Source: Galliscardovia ingluviei (lineage in GTDB: Bacteria; Actinomycetota; Actinomycetes; Actinomycetales; Bifidobacteriaceae). From it: a stretch of DNA of 64,000 bases. Position 1 is the first letter of the stretch. The number at the start of each line of letters is the position of its first letter. The translations under genes and the position numbers were made by a program. The stretch is from NCBI RefSeq assembly GCF_014635685.1, contig NZ_BMDH01000001.1, positions 434,001 through 498,000 of the forward strand, read 5' to 3'. Below the pieces are notes generated by a model. That model saw only the letters and a program-made list of their open reading frames with translations. It was not told where the DNA came from and made no database searches. Shown here piece after piece: positions 1-11,021 of the stretch.

Positions 1-386
1 AATAGAACAGACCCAATATGGTATTGATCAAACCAGGGTTTGATTTGAGAAGCATTGCTGCCCGCAAACAGTGGCGCCATAATCAGCTGACCAATACGTT
101 CCTGCCGACTCATGGAACGCAATACTGTTTGTGCTCGATGCTGTGCACTATCTGTGTGTTGTTGATCAGCTTGTGACTTGCCGGTTGAGTTGGGTTTTGG
201 GGTAGCTTGCTTGTATTGATTGTGCGATTGACTGCGTTCTGTTTGACTTTGAGATGGTGCTGATGAAGTATGGTTTGGCAAAGTTAGTGGCATGGAACAG
301 CCTGAAACTAGTGCAAGTAGTGTTGTTGCAGTTATTACTACTTGTATAACACGATATTGATGTTTGTGCTGTACCAGATGCGTCAT
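1..386 (-). CDS. GH3-family lipoprotein glycosidase, N-terminal part (runs off the window)
   Basis: An open frame on the minus strand starts at the ATG at 386 and is still open at base 1, giving the first 128 residues. A short basic N-terminus is followed by a hydrophobic segment ending in the lipobox LVSGC (Cys about residue 31), so the product is probably an exported lipoprotein. After a Ser/Gln-rich linker comes RIGQLIMAPLFAG and later YHIGSVLF, which resemble the first strand and helix of glycoside hydrolase family 3, particularly the beta-N-acetylhexosaminidase (NagZ-like) branch. The catalytic Asp and the His of the KH(F/L)PG loop lie beyond the window edge, so substrate cannot be judged. 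It starts 40 bp from the oppositely directed small membrane protein gene. A beta-glucosidase-type GH3 is the alternative. Confidence 0.72.
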   Translation of the reverse strand, partial: MTHLVQHKHQYRVIQVVITATTLLALVSGCSMPLTLPNHTSSAPSQSQTERSQSHNQYKQATPKPNSTGKSQADQQHTDSAQHRAQTVLRSMSRQERIGQLIMAPLFAGSNASQIKPWFDQYHIGSVL

Positions 387-426
387 ACTCTATTTGTATC
401 ATGCAAACTACCTAGAAAGAGGCGTA

Positions 427-678
427 ATGCACGAATCAACACAGCATAGTGAAACAATATCTACCCGTCGTAGAAGATGGAAATCTTTAATTAAACTTAC
501 GCTTTTACCACAGATTGTTTCTTTTTTACGCCTGTTTGATGGTGCTACACGTGCTCTTATTGTTGTCGCTTTGCTGCTTTCTACAGTTTCTATAGCTACT
601 GTGGCAGTTGGAGGATTTTCTATAGATTTGCCGGATGAGTCAGTAGTAGTGGAAACGGATGCATCCTCAGCACAATGA
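427..678 (+). CDS. small single-pass membrane protein of unknown function
   Basis: An 83-residue product. I place the start at the ATG at 427 because GAAAGAGG lies about 5 bases upstream; a longer reading from 364 has no such site. The first 40 residues are polar and basic (RRRR near residue 15), then comes one hydrophobic segment, about residues 41-66 (ALIVVALLLSTVSIATVAVG), and a short acidic tail. This predicts a cytoplasmic basic N-terminus and an exported acidic C-terminus. I do not recognise a family. It is divergent from the GH3 lipoprotein gene, and UPF0182 follows in the same direction after 169 bp. Confidence 0.6.
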   Translation: MHESTQHSETISTRRRRWKSLIKLTLLPQIVSFLRLFDGATRALIVVALLLSTVSIATVAVGGFSIDLPDESVVVETDASSAQ

Positions 679-744
679 TGATATGACCTTATTGCTGCCT
701 TACTCATAACACCTATCCAAAGTACAATGTGATTTGGTAATACC

Positions 745-791
745 GTGTTTACAAGCTATGTGTTTACAAGCTATGAGTTTGTATAAAGCTA
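745..791 (+). repeat. 15-bp tandem direct repeat upstream of the UPF0182 gene
   Basis: GTGTTTACAAGCTAT occurs twice with no gap (745-759 and 760-774). A degenerate third unit, GAGTTTGTATAAAGCTA, follows at 775-791. The block lies 57 bp before the UPF0182 start. It may be a regulator-binding array or a slippage product. Confidence 0.7.
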
Positions 792-847
792 GTAAGCAAT
801 ATGAAGAATAGTGTGCATTGTGTGAAGTAGTACGGTAGCCTTAAGGC

Positions 848-3800
848 ATGACCTTTTTTGATATATTCGGCATGATGTTTCCAGACGATGATGAGTTTGG
901 AAACAATCAATCACGTAAACGTCGTGCTGCAAAGGATGATGACGCTATCACCATTGACGATGTTGTAGCTGACGGCGATGAACAGCCATCGGCTCAGCAG
1001 TCTCAATCTTCCGCTAATCGACGCACACACGAACAGCAGATGCCGCATTTTGATGCATCAACATTATTTAATAAGCGACCGAAAATCACTTCGCGTACTA
1101 AACAAGGGTCGATGAGTAAAGGACAGAAAATCGGTATTGGCATACTGATTGCCATTATTGCACTGATTGCTCTCATTTTTGGATTATCGACATTTATTAC
1201 AGAAGTATTGTGGTTTAATCAGCTTGGCTACAGTTCAGTAATATGGACACAGCTCGCGGTGCGTGTAGGTTTGTGGATTTTCTATGCGTTTATAGTGGCG
1301 CTAACTGCGTCGATTGCAGCTCGACTCGCAATCCGAGCAAGACCAGGGTTTAGCGATGGGTCACAAGTTCGGGTAAAGGGCGGCATATTGCAGATCGATG
1401 CTGGTATGAGCTCGAAAACCGCACGAAGACTAGCCACCGGTATTGCATTTATTGTTGGTGCTGTTGTAGGCGCACAGTTTAACGCCAACTGGTCTGAAGT
1501 ACTGTTGATGTTCCATGCTCAGCAATTTGGTAGTAAAGACCCTCAGTTTGGTTTGGACACTGGATTCTATGTATTTGTGCTACCAGGCCTGATGATGATT
1601 GTTACCATGGTATGCACGATGCTGACGATGGGACTAATCTTTTCTATTGCCACGCACGCATTGATGGGCGGTATTCGCCTTGCAATGCCAGTTCGTGGTA
1701 AATCCTTATTTGATATGACCGCTCGTGCACGCCGTCAGATTGCTCTTTGGTTTATCGCCACCATGTTGGCGTGGGCGGTGCGCTTAGGTCTAAGCGTGTT
1801 TAGTTCGCTTACTGGACAAGATGATCGCATTACGGGTGCTCAATATACCGCAGTACATGCCACTATTCCAACAACACTTGTTATGGCAATATTACTTGCA
1901 CTAATGGGTATTGTAATTGGCGTTTGGATGATGACAACGCGCTCACTATCCAATACCACACCGGCTACCAGTGCAGCAGCGGCATTGCGACAGTGGCGTA
2001 CTCCAGTAGTTGCAGTAGCAGTTGTTGTTATTGCTGGTTTGTTGCTATCAATAGTTTATCCGGCATTATTGCAGCGTTTCCGCGTTAACCCTAATGCGCA
2101 GGAATTAGAATCTACCTATATTCAGCGCAATATTGATGCAACTACTGCAGCATATGGCTTGAATAAGGTAAAAGTTGAAGAATATGATGCAACCACACAA
2201 GGTAAGTCTGGTGCGCTTAGCCAAGAAACTGAGACAACAGCGCAGATTCGTTTGTTGGATCCTCAAGTAGTTTCACCGACATTCAAGCAATTACAACAGT
2301 CTAAGCAGTATTACACTTTTGCAGACACACTTGCTGTTGATAAATACAATATTGATGGTGTAAGTCAGGACACTGTTATTGGTGTGCGTGAACTTAATCT
2401 TGACGGCAATGATAATCGTAATTGGGTCAATGATCATACTGTATATACGCATGGTTATGGAGTGGTAGCTGCTTATGGTAATAAGGTGACTGCTGACGGT
2501 CAACCAATGTTCTTTGAACAAGGTATACCAACGCAGGGCGCTTTAACGCAAGCGCAGCAGTATGAACCGCGTATTTATTTCTCGCCGAACGCTCCGGAAT
2601 ATTCTATTGTTGGTGCGGGAGAAGGTCAAAGCGCTTGGGAATTTGATTACCCAACTGGCTCTAAGGGTGCTACGAATACCTTTGATGGTAATGGCGGACC
2701 TTCGGTAGGTAACCTGTTTAATCGCTTGCTGTATGCTATCCGATTTGGTTCCGATCAGATTCTCTTCTCAGATCGTGTGACTAATAATTCACAGATTCTC
2801 TATGATCGTAACCCTCGTACTCGTGTGCAGAAGGTTGCGCCATATTTGACGCTTGACGGCCGTGTCTACCCTGCAGTGGTGGATGGCAGAGTGAAGTGGA
2901 TTGTTGATGGGTTTACTACTTCCGATGCGTATCCATATTCACAGAAAACTGATTTAGGGCAAGCTACTACTGACTCGCTTACGGTAAGTTCAAAAACTGT
3001 GCAAGGTTTAGGCTCTCAGGAAGCAAATTACATTCGTAATTCCGTTAAAGCAGTAGTAGATGCTTATGATGGCTCTGTTGATTTGTATGCTTGGGATGTC
3101 AAAGATCCAGTATTACAAGCATGGCAGAAGATTTTCCCGGGGCAGTACAAACCAATTTCGCAGATGTCTGGTGATTTGATAAGCCATATGCGCTATCCAG
3201 AAAGTTTGTTCAAAGTGCAGCGTGAGCTGTTGAGCAAGTATCATGTGACTAGCGCAAGTCAGTATTTCTCTGGAGAGGATTTCTGGCAGACACCAACGGA
3301 TCCTACGGAGTCCAAGCAGGAACAAGAGCAGGGTATTTTGCAGCCACCTTACTACTTGACTATGCAAACGCCAGGTACCGATAAGCCAATTTTCTCGCTG
3401 ACTTCCACCTATATTCCTGCAGGATCGGTTACACGAGAAATTCTTACTGGATTCCTTTCTGTTGATTCTGATGCAGGTAATACTGCGGGTACTATCGGTC
3501 CTGACTACGGTACTATTCGGCTTTTAGAATTACCGAAAAATACCAATGTGCCAGGTCCAGGTCAGGCACAAAATAATTTCAATGCGAATGCTGATGTGTC
3601 TAAAGAGCTTAATCTGCTCGAATCCGGCAGTACCAATGTGGTGCGCGGTAATCTGCTTACCCTGCCACTGGGCGGTGGCTTAGTGTATGTGCAGCCAGTA
3701 TATGTGCAGTCTAGTGGCTCGACTAGCTACCCGTTATTGAAGAAGGTGCTGGTTGCATTCGGCGATCAAGTTGGTTTTGCTGATACGCTTGATGAGTCGC

Positions 3801-4129
3801 TCAACCAGGTATTTGGCGGTAATTCTGGTGCAAAAGCAGGCGATGCTGACAATAGTGCAACAGGAACAGCAACTGAGTCAACGGATGAGGGCGCTGATCA
3901 AAGCCAGAAGCCAGATACATCAGAGAATACATCGCAGTCTCAAGAATCTGGATCCTCATCAGCTGGATCGTCATCGGTAAGTGGTGCGTTACAGCAAGCA
4001 CTTCAAGATGCGGCACAGGCCATGAAAGATGCTGACCAAGCTCGTCGAGATGGTGATTGGGCATCATATGGTAAGGCACAAGAACAATTGCAGAAATCGC
4101 TGGATAAGGCGGTGCAGTTGAGTAGGTAA
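848..4129 (+). CDS. UPF0182 family large membrane protein
   Basis: A 1093-residue product matching the actinobacterial UPF0182 family (uncharacterised integral membrane proteins of about 1000 residues). An acidic, disordered cytoplasmic N-terminus (1-95) is followed by about seven hydrophobic segments, near 103-125, 140-163, 194-213, 242-270, 297-318, 342-365 and 390-410. A large, presumably extracytoplasmic domain follows to about residue 1000. Then come a Ser/Glu/Gln-rich linker and a short helical tail (LQQALQDAAQAMKDADQARR), as in other members. The start at 848 has only a weak TAAGG upstream, but MTFFDIF resembles family N-termini. A strong hairpin follows at 4231. The biochemical function of the family is unknown to me. 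Confidence 0.9.
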   Translation: MTFFDIFGMMFPDDDEFGNNQSRKRRAAKDDDAITIDDVVADGDEQPSAQQSQSSANRRTHEQQMPHFDASTLFNKRPKITSRTKQGSMSKGQKIGIGILIAIIALIALIFGLSTFITEVLWFNQLGYSSVIWTQLAVRVGLWIFYAFIVALTASIAARLAIRARPGFSDGSQVRVKGGILQIDAGMSSKTARRLATGIAFIVGAVVGAQFNANWSEVLLMFHAQQFGSKDPQFGLDTGFYVFVLPGLMMIVTMVCTMLTMGLIFSIATHALMGGIRLAMPVRGKSLFDMTARARRQIALWFIATMLAWAVRLGLSVFSSLTGQDDRITGAQYTAVHATIPTTLVMAILLALMGIVIGVWMMTTRSLSNTTPATSAAAALRQWRTPVVAVAVVVIAGLLLSIVYPALLQRFRVNPNAQELESTYIQRNIDATTAAYGLNKVKVEEYDATTQGKSGALSQETETTAQIRLLDPQVVSPTFKQLQQSKQYYTFADTLAVDKYNIDGVSQDTVIGVRELNLDGNDNRNWVNDHTVYTHGYGVVAAYGNKVTADGQPMFFEQGIPTQGALTQAQQYEPRIYFSPNAPEYSIVGAGEGQSAWEFDYPTGSKGATNTFDGNGGPSVGNLFNRLLYAIRFGSDQILFSDRVTNNSQILYDRNPRTRVQKVAPYLTLDGRVYPAVVDGRVKWIVDGFTTSDAYPYSQKTDLGQATTDSLTVSSKTVQGLGSQEANYIRNSVKAVVDAYDGSVDLYAWDVKDPVLQAWQKIFPGQYKPISQMSGDLISHMRYPESLFKVQRELLSKYHVTSASQYFSGEDFWQTPTDPTESKQEQEQGILQPPYYLTMQTPGTDKPIFSLTSTYIPAGSVTREILTGFLSVDSDAGNTAGTIGPDYGTIRLLELPKNTNVPGPGQAQNNFNANADVSKELNLLESGSTNVVRGNLLTLPLGGGLVYVQPVYVQSSGSTSYPLLKKVLVAFGDQVGFADTLDESLNQVFGGNSGAKAGDADNSATGTATESTDEGADQSQKPDTSENTSQSQESGSSSAGSSSVSGALQQALQDAAQAMKDADQARRDGDWASYGKAQEQLQKSLDKAVQLSR

Positions 4130-4230
4130 CCTCAGTGTATACACTCACTAAGCTAAGCATTCTTGGTATGCACGTGTTAGCGAGGTAATACTGATGGTTA
4201 GTGGCTGATGGCTGAATACTGATGATAAGA

Positions 4231-4265
4231 GTGGGATAGCATGTTTGCTATCCCACATTTGTTTG
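4231..4265 (+). terminator. Rho-independent-type terminator after the UPF0182 gene
   Basis: An 11-bp perfect stem (GTGGGATAGCA / TGCTATCCCAC) with a TGTT loop, followed by ATTTGTTTG. It lies 100 bp past the UPF0182 stop. The remaining bases to 4413 hold nothing else I can identify. Confidence 0.75.
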
Positions 4266-4413
4266 TGCACACGTTGGATGTGATGCGATATTACTGTTGC
4301 AGCGACTGCTTTGGTAGCGGTTTTGGGGATAGGTGCTCTACTCATGCAGTGCTATCAGTGAACATGGCGAAGTGTGTAGTAGCTAAATTCAGCCCACTGG
4401 CTAGACTAGTGGC

Positions 4414-5052
4414 GTGCAGATTTTGAGTGAAACCTATGTGCGTGAATACTCTCATGGCAGAACTATCGTTATTCGTGATGCCGGGGAGCGCGATATCAGT
4501 GCAATAACGCGAATTTATAATATTGCAGTGGTTGCTGGTCGTTCGACTGCGGACTTAACAGTGCGCAATATGGAGCAGCGCAGAGAGTGGGTTGATTCAC
4601 ATAATCCGCGCGATATGTATCCGGTGGTTGTGATCGAAGTTGATGGGGTAGTGGCAGGATTTGGATCACTGTCAAAATATCATGCACGCGCAGGATATAG
4701 TGAGATTTGCGAATTTAGCTATTATATTGACAAGGCTTGGGCTCGGCATGGCTTAGGAACACGATTAGTAGCATGGTTAATTGACACTGCACAACGCATT
4801 GGCTTTAGAATTGCCGTGTGTGTAGTGTTTGCGGATAATGCTGGATCTACTGCACTGATGAAAAAATATGGCTTTACTCGATATGGATATTTGCCGGCAG
4901 CATGCCGCAATGGCGAGCATATTATGGACGTGGCATATTGGTATCGCGATTTAACCGATGGTAAAGATGCACAAACAGCGCGTAGTGAGGCTGAGCAAGG
5001 TATTCGAGGGAGTGAAACTGTGCAAGTAACCGTACAGCAATCAGCCCAGTAG
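4414..5052 (+). CDS. GNAT family N-acetyltransferase, phosphinothricin-acetyltransferase-like
   Basis: A 212-residue protein with the layout of the PAT/YncA branch of GNAT acetyltransferases. IRDAGERDISAITRIYN opens the fold at about residue 20. FGSLSKYHARAGY follows, then the acetyl-CoA site RHGLGTRLVAWLI (about 109-121) and the late strand FADNAGSTALMKKYGF (about 138-153). Such enzymes acetylate amino groups of small molecules such as methionine derivatives; the real substrate is not visible. A Gln/Glu-rich tail of about 35 residues follows the domain. The start is a GTG at 4414 with no clear ribosome site, and the GTG at 4438 is an alternative. Confidence 0.8.
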   Translation: MQILSETYVREYSHGRTIVIRDAGERDISAITRIYNIAVVAGRSTADLTVRNMEQRREWVDSHNPRDMYPVVVIEVDGVVAGFGSLSKYHARAGYSEICEFSYYIDKAWARHGLGTRLVAWLIDTAQRIGFRIAVCVVFADNAGSTALMKKYGFTRYGYLPAACRNGEHIMDVAYWYRDLTDGKDAQTARSEAEQGIRGSETVQVTVQQSAQ

Positions 5053-5151
5053 CTAGAGCGTCATTCTGTGAATCAGTGAGCACAATAGCGTAGTAATAAG
5101 CGTCTTAAGTAATTTGAGTTTTATAGTAAAAGCGAAGAATACGAGGAATAC

Positions 5152-5751
5152 GTGAGTTCACAATTTTATCTCATAGCAGGTTTAGGAAATCCCGGAAAAA
5201 AATATGAAGGTACAAGGCATAATATGGGATTCATGTGTGCTGATGTGCTTGCTGAGCGCTGGTCTGTCACATTTTCTGACCACAAAGGCTTAAGCCTGCT
5301 TGGAAAAGGGTTTATTGCTCTTGATGGTCAGCGTGTACCATGTTTTATCGCAAAACCATTAACTTTTATGAATGCTTCAGGAGATGCTATTGCTTCAATT
5401 TGCGCATATTACGATATTGCTCCCGAGCATGTAGTTATCATTCATGACGACATGGATTTGGACTTTGGCAGAATCAAGGTGAAAACTGGAGGATCTGCTG
5501 GCGGACATAATGGAATTCGCTCCATAGACCGCTCACTAGGCACGAACGCATATGCTCGTGTTCGACTTGGAGTTGGTCATGCACAACGCGGTGCCCATGC
5601 ACATGATAATACGATCAACTGGGTGTTAGGAGGCTTTAATGCAGCACAGAGCAAAGAGCTTCCCCAAGTGTTAGCCGACGGAGCTGATGCTGTCGAGACA
5701 GTAATTATTCACGGAATATCTCGTGCTCAGGAGCAGTTTAATAGAAAGTAG
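5152..5751 (+). CDS. pth: peptidyl-tRNA hydrolase
   Basis: A 199-residue bacterial Pth, which releases tRNA from peptidyl-tRNAs that drop off the ribosome. LIAGLGNPGKKYEGTRHNMGF carries the conserved Asn and the catalytic His (about residue 23). IIHDDMDLDFG and GGSAGGHNGIRSI carry the conserved Asp and Asn. Translation starts at a GTG (5152) preceded by GAGGAATAC. mfd follows 17 bp after the stop in the same direction, a pairing common in actinobacteria. Confidence 0.96.
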   Translation: MSSQFYLIAGLGNPGKKYEGTRHNMGFMCADVLAERWSVTFSDHKGLSLLGKGFIALDGQRVPCFIAKPLTFMNASGDAIASICAYYDIAPEHVVIIHDDMDLDFGRIKVKTGGSAGGHNGIRSIDRSLGTNAYARVRLGVGHAQRGAHAHDNTINWVLGGFNAAQSKELPQVLADGADAVETVIIHGISRAQEQFNRK

Positions 5752-5768
5752 CTGGATTACTTTATAGA

Positions 5769-8700
5769 GTGTATAGAACCAGGAAGGCACAAAGTTTGCA
5801 GCATACAGGCGCCGAGGAGCATCAAGAAGATTTGCAGTCAGAACAGCGCGCGCAGCATAAACAACAAGAGCGTGGTATTGGCACATTAGTTTCGTTGCGG
5901 CATAAACTAGAAGAAGAACCGCAGTATATTAACCTACTAACACAGGCACAGCAATATTGTGCGCAAGTCCGAGCTCAGCACGCCAAGCTGCAGTCTGATA
6001 CCGCTTATCACAAAGGAGATTCATCAATACGTGAGTCGTCTATGCTCACTATTAGTGCTGTTGATGGTATACGTCCAGCTCTGGCTGCTTCACTAGCTCA
6101 AGGGCTACCTACTATGCAACAGATAACTTCTGATCAGGCTTCTTCACATGATGCTCAACCAGTTGTTCTGGTAGTAGTGCCATCTGGTCGTGAAGCAGAA
6201 GAAACTGCGCTAGCTATACGGTCTTGGTATGAGGGAGATCCTCGCGATATTGCAGTATTGCCCGCTTGGGAAACACTGCCACATGAGAGACTTTCTCCTC
6301 GTGCAGATACAGTTGCTACACGATTTGCTGTATTGCGCAGACTTGTTCACCCAGTACCCGGTGATGAAGTATTTGCTCCTGTAAAAGTTATAGTCACACC
6401 TATTCGTTCACTGATTCAGCCAATTGTGTCGAATATTGCTGAAATTGAGCCTTTAGTATTCGCTCAAGGTGCTGAACTATCGATGCAGGAGGCTGTTGCA
6501 CGACTGGTGCAGTGTGCCTACACACGTACTGATTTAGTGATGGATCGAGGGGAGTTTGCCGTTCGAGGCGGTATTATTGATGTTTTTGCTCCAACAGCAG
6601 ATTTTCCAGTACGTATTGAATTCTTTGGTGACGAAGTTGATACGATTCGCCAATTCCATGCATCCGATCAACGCACATTTGGTCAACCTCTAGAACGAAT
6701 TTGGGCAACTCCATGTCGCGAACTGCTGATGGATGAGCAGATTCGTGCTAAGGCACATTCGCTTATTGGTACGATTGCTAATGCTGACGATATGCTTGCT
6801 TCTATTAGCGAAGGCATTGCTGTAGAAGGTATGGAATCACTCCTACCAGCATTAGTAGATCATTTGATACCAGTAAGCTCGCTATTTGCTTCCGGATCAA
6901 TTGCTTTATTATGCGATGATGTTCGTTTGGCCAGGGCAAGTGAGGATTTGCAACAAACAGCTGAAGAGTTTTTAGCAGCAGGCTGGCATGTTGCTGCTTC
7001 AAGTTCACGTGCTCAAGCGCCGATTAGTTTTGAAACTGCAAGTTTCTACTCTTTCGAACAGACGCTAGAAACGTTGCAACATGGGGACATTGCATGTTGG
7101 AAACTGACAAACTTCCAAGTTGATACAGACCTTGACCATACCGTAGCGTTGGATGCCAGTGTCCCAGAACAGTGGCGTGCTGATGAAGAGCAAACTGCAC
7201 AAGGGGTGGCAAAACTTGAACAAGAGGGCGTACATATTACAGTCAGTGCGGCAGCTGCTGGTACGCTTACTCGACTCAGTCGCATGTTGAAGGCAGCGGG
7301 TGCTCGCCATATTGATGCCGTGGTTTCTTTTGCGCAAGACGGTTTTGTAGATACTACTACCGGGCAAGCCCTGATCACTGAGCGTGATATCACCGGACAT
7401 GCCGGTGCCGTGGGGCATACCAAAACGCCGAAAAAACGTCGTAATGCGGTTGACTTGCTTTCCTTAAAAGAAGGCGACTATGTGGTGCATGATCAGCACG
7501 GCATTGGTCGGTTTGTTGCTATGATTCAACGCACTATAGGTAGTGGTGCAAGTGCGACTAAACGTGAGTATCTCGTATTGGAATATGCGCCATCGAAACG
7601 TGGAGGGCCTGCAGATAGATTATTTGTGCCTACAGATCAGTTGGATCGAATGAGCACGTACGTTGGCGCGGAAATTCCTAAACTCAATAAATTAGGCGGC
7701 TCTGATTGGGCGCAAACAAAGGCTAAAGCTCGCAAACACGTTAAAGAAATTGCGCAGGATTTAGTGAAGCTGTATTCTGCGCGTCAGCGCACACAGGGCT
7801 TTGCTTTTAGCAAGGATACTCCTTGGCAACATGAGCTTGAAGATGCATTCCCATATCAAGAAACCCCAGATCAGTTAACCACTATTGAAGAAGTAAAAGC
7901 TGATATGGAAAAGCCAATTCCTATGGATAGGCTGATTTGTGGTGATGTTGGTTTTGGAAAAACTGAAATTGCCTTGCGTGCTGCATTCAAAGCCGTACAA
8001 GATTCAAAACAAGTGGCAGTTTTGGTTCCTACAACATTACTTGTGCAGCAACATTTCGAAACGTTTAGTGAGCGTTTTGAAGGTTTTCCGGTGCGCGTGG
8101 CGGCGATGAGCCGATTCCAAACTGCCAAAGAAAACAAAGCAACTATTGCAGGATTGAAAGATGGTTCTATTGATGTCGTGATTGGCACGCATAAGCTCTT
8201 AAATCCTGCTATTGCTTTTAAGGATTTGGGGCTACTTATTATTGATGAAGAGCAGCGCTTTGGTGTGGAACATAAAGAAGCACTCAAAGCATTGCGCACT
8301 AATGTGGATGTGCTTTCTCTTTCTGCAACACCTATTCCTCGTACTTTGGAAATGGCGGTGACGGGTATTCGAGAAATGTCCACATTAGCTACACCTCCTG
8401 AGGATCGCTTGCCAGTGCTTACCTATGTTGGCGTCCAAGAAGATGCTCAGGTTACTGCGGCTATTCGACGTGAGCTACTGCGTGGCGGTCAGGTCTTTTA
8501 TGTGCATAATCGTGTCGATGATATTGGGTCTGTAGCAGAAAAGCTGATGACTCTTGTTCCAGAAGCCCGTATCGGTGTGGCGCATGGCAAAATGGGGGAG
8601 AAGCAGCTTGACGCGGTGATTCGTGATTTTTGGCATCGAGATATTGATATTTTGCTGTGCACCACCATTATTGAAACAGGACTAGATATTGCTAATGCTA

Positions 8701-9524
8701 ATACTCTGATTGTTGATCATGCTGATCGCTTTGGGCTATCACAATTACATCAGTTGCGCGGGCGTGTCGGTCGTGGTAGAGAACGTGCCTATGCGTATTT
8801 CTTGTACACTCCAGGTCGAGCAATGACACAAACAGCACATGATCGACTAACCACTATTGCTCAGCATACAGCTCTGGGCTCTGGCTATGACGTGGCTATG
8901 CGCGATTTGGAATTGCGCGGTACTGGCAATTTGCTTGGTGGTGAGCAGTCAGGTCATATTGAGGGCGTCGGTTTTGACTTGTATGTTCGTATGGTTTCTG
9001 AAGCGGTTGAAGCCTATAAGCAGCCGGATGAACGACCAGAAGTTCATGCTACCATCGATATTCCAGTGGATGCTTCGATACCTCCAGAGTATATTGACGC
9101 AGACCGCTTGCGCCTTGAAGTGTATCGGAAACTTGCCAGCGCGAATAGTGATGAGGATTTGCAACAAATTCTTGAAGAATTGACTGATCGTTATGGTGAG
9201 CCTCCTGAACAATTGCATACCTTAGTGCGTGTTGCACAACTGCGCATGCGAGCACAGCAGATGGGCATTAGTGATGTGGTAGTGCAGGGACGATTTTTGC
9301 GTGTAGGACCGATTGATCCGCAAGATTCGGTGAAACTACGAATGGCGCGTATTTACAAGGGTTTGCAATATCGACCTGTAACGCATATGTATATGATTCC
9401 GACACCATTCCAAGGGTCATTTGGTGAAGGTCCAATGTCGAGCAAAGATGTGATGGACTTCACATCGCAGCTTTTAGATGACTTGACATGGCGTGGTGGC
9501 TCGCCTACGCACAAACGTCCATAA
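5769..9524 (+). CDS. mfd: transcription-repair coupling factor
   Basis: A 1251-residue Mfd, which removes RNA polymerase stalled at lesions and recruits UvrA. The N-terminal UvrB-like region includes VVVPSGREAEE and the sequence around FAVRGGIIDVFAP. A CarD-like RNA-polymerase-interaction domain follows, starting near residue 563 (LKEGDYVVHDQHGIGRFV). The RecG-like translocase has Walker A GDVGFGKTEIAL near residue 724 and the DEEQ box near 827. LLGGEQSGHIEGVGFDLY and the TRCF C-terminal domain close it. It is somewhat longer than usual, with a Gln/Glu-rich N-terminal extension. The GTG at 5769 has a poor ribosome site, so the true start may lie downstream. Confidence 0.95.
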   Translation: MYRTRKAQSLQHTGAEEHQEDLQSEQRAQHKQQERGIGTLVSLRHKLEEEPQYINLLTQAQQYCAQVRAQHAKLQSDTAYHKGDSSIRESSMLTISAVDGIRPALAASLAQGLPTMQQITSDQASSHDAQPVVLVVVPSGREAEETALAIRSWYEGDPRDIAVLPAWETLPHERLSPRADTVATRFAVLRRLVHPVPGDEVFAPVKVIVTPIRSLIQPIVSNIAEIEPLVFAQGAELSMQEAVARLVQCAYTRTDLVMDRGEFAVRGGIIDVFAPTADFPVRIEFFGDEVDTIRQFHASDQRTFGQPLERIWATPCRELLMDEQIRAKAHSLIGTIANADDMLASISEGIAVEGMESLLPALVDHLIPVSSLFASGSIALLCDDVRLARASEDLQQTAEEFLAAGWHVAASSSRAQAPISFETASFYSFEQTLETLQHGDIACWKLTNFQVDTDLDHTVALDASVPEQWRADEEQTAQGVAKLEQEGVHITVSAAAAGTLTRLSRMLKAAGARHIDAVVSFAQDGFVDTTTGQALITERDITGHAGAVGHTKTPKKRRNAVDLLSLKEGDYVVHDQHGIGRFVAMIQRTIGSGASATKREYLVLEYAPSKRGGPADRLFVPTDQLDRMSTYVGAEIPKLNKLGGSDWAQTKAKARKHVKEIAQDLVKLYSARQRTQGFAFSKDTPWQHELEDAFPYQETPDQLTTIEEVKADMEKPIPMDRLICGDVGFGKTEIALRAAFKAVQDSKQVAVLVPTTLLVQQHFETFSERFEGFPVRVAAMSRFQTAKENKATIAGLKDGSIDVVIGTHKLLNPAIAFKDLGLLIIDEEQRFGVEHKEALKALRTNVDVLSLSATPIPRTLEMAVTGIREMSTLATPPEDRLPVLTYVGVQEDAQVTAAIRRELLRGGQVFYVHNRVDDIGSVAEKLMTLVPEARIGVAHGKMGEKQLDAVIRDFWHRDIDILLCTTIIETGLDIANANTLIVDHADRFGLSQLHQLRGRVGRGRERAYAYFLYTPGRAMTQTAHDRLTTIAQHTALGSGYDVAMRDLELRGTGNLLGGEQSGHIEGVGFDLYVRMVSEAVEAYKQPDERPEVHATIDIPVDASIPPEYIDADRLRLEVYRKLASANSDEDLQQILEELTDRYGEPPEQLHTLVRVAQLRMRAQQMGISDVVVQGRFLRVGPIDPQDSVKLRMARIYKGLQYRPVTHMYMIPTPFQGSFGEGPMSSKDVMDFTSQLLDDLTWRGGSPTHKRP

Positions 9525-9538
9525 AAGGCATTAGGCTA

Positions 9539-10868
<1,330 letters not shown>

Positions 10869-10966
10869 TAGTAGCTCAACTGGTCAGTATATATGTAAGT
10901 TATAAATGCTGGCTAGGTGTAGTTTAACTACAAGCAAGTTATAAACATAGTAGTAGCACTGTGTTA

Positions 10967-10990
10967 AGCCCGCTTCGGCGGGCTTTTTTC
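10967..10990 (+). terminator. Rho-independent terminator after eno
   Basis: A 7-bp stem, AGCCCGC / GCGGGCT, with a TTCG tetraloop, followed by a run of T. This is the most canonical terminator in the window, about 100 bp after the eno stop. Confidence 0.92.
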
Positions 10991-11021
10991 ATGTGTCAGG
11001 TCTCCTCGGTATTGTCAAAGT

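Noticed and set aside
166-402. Minus-strand frame at the window start as a separate small gene
   Set aside because: It is in a different frame from the lipoprotein with lipobox, which explains the same DNA better.
7046-7423. Long minus-strand frames inside mfd
   Set aside because: They are shadows of a well-supported coding frame with no recognisable domains or ribosome sites.
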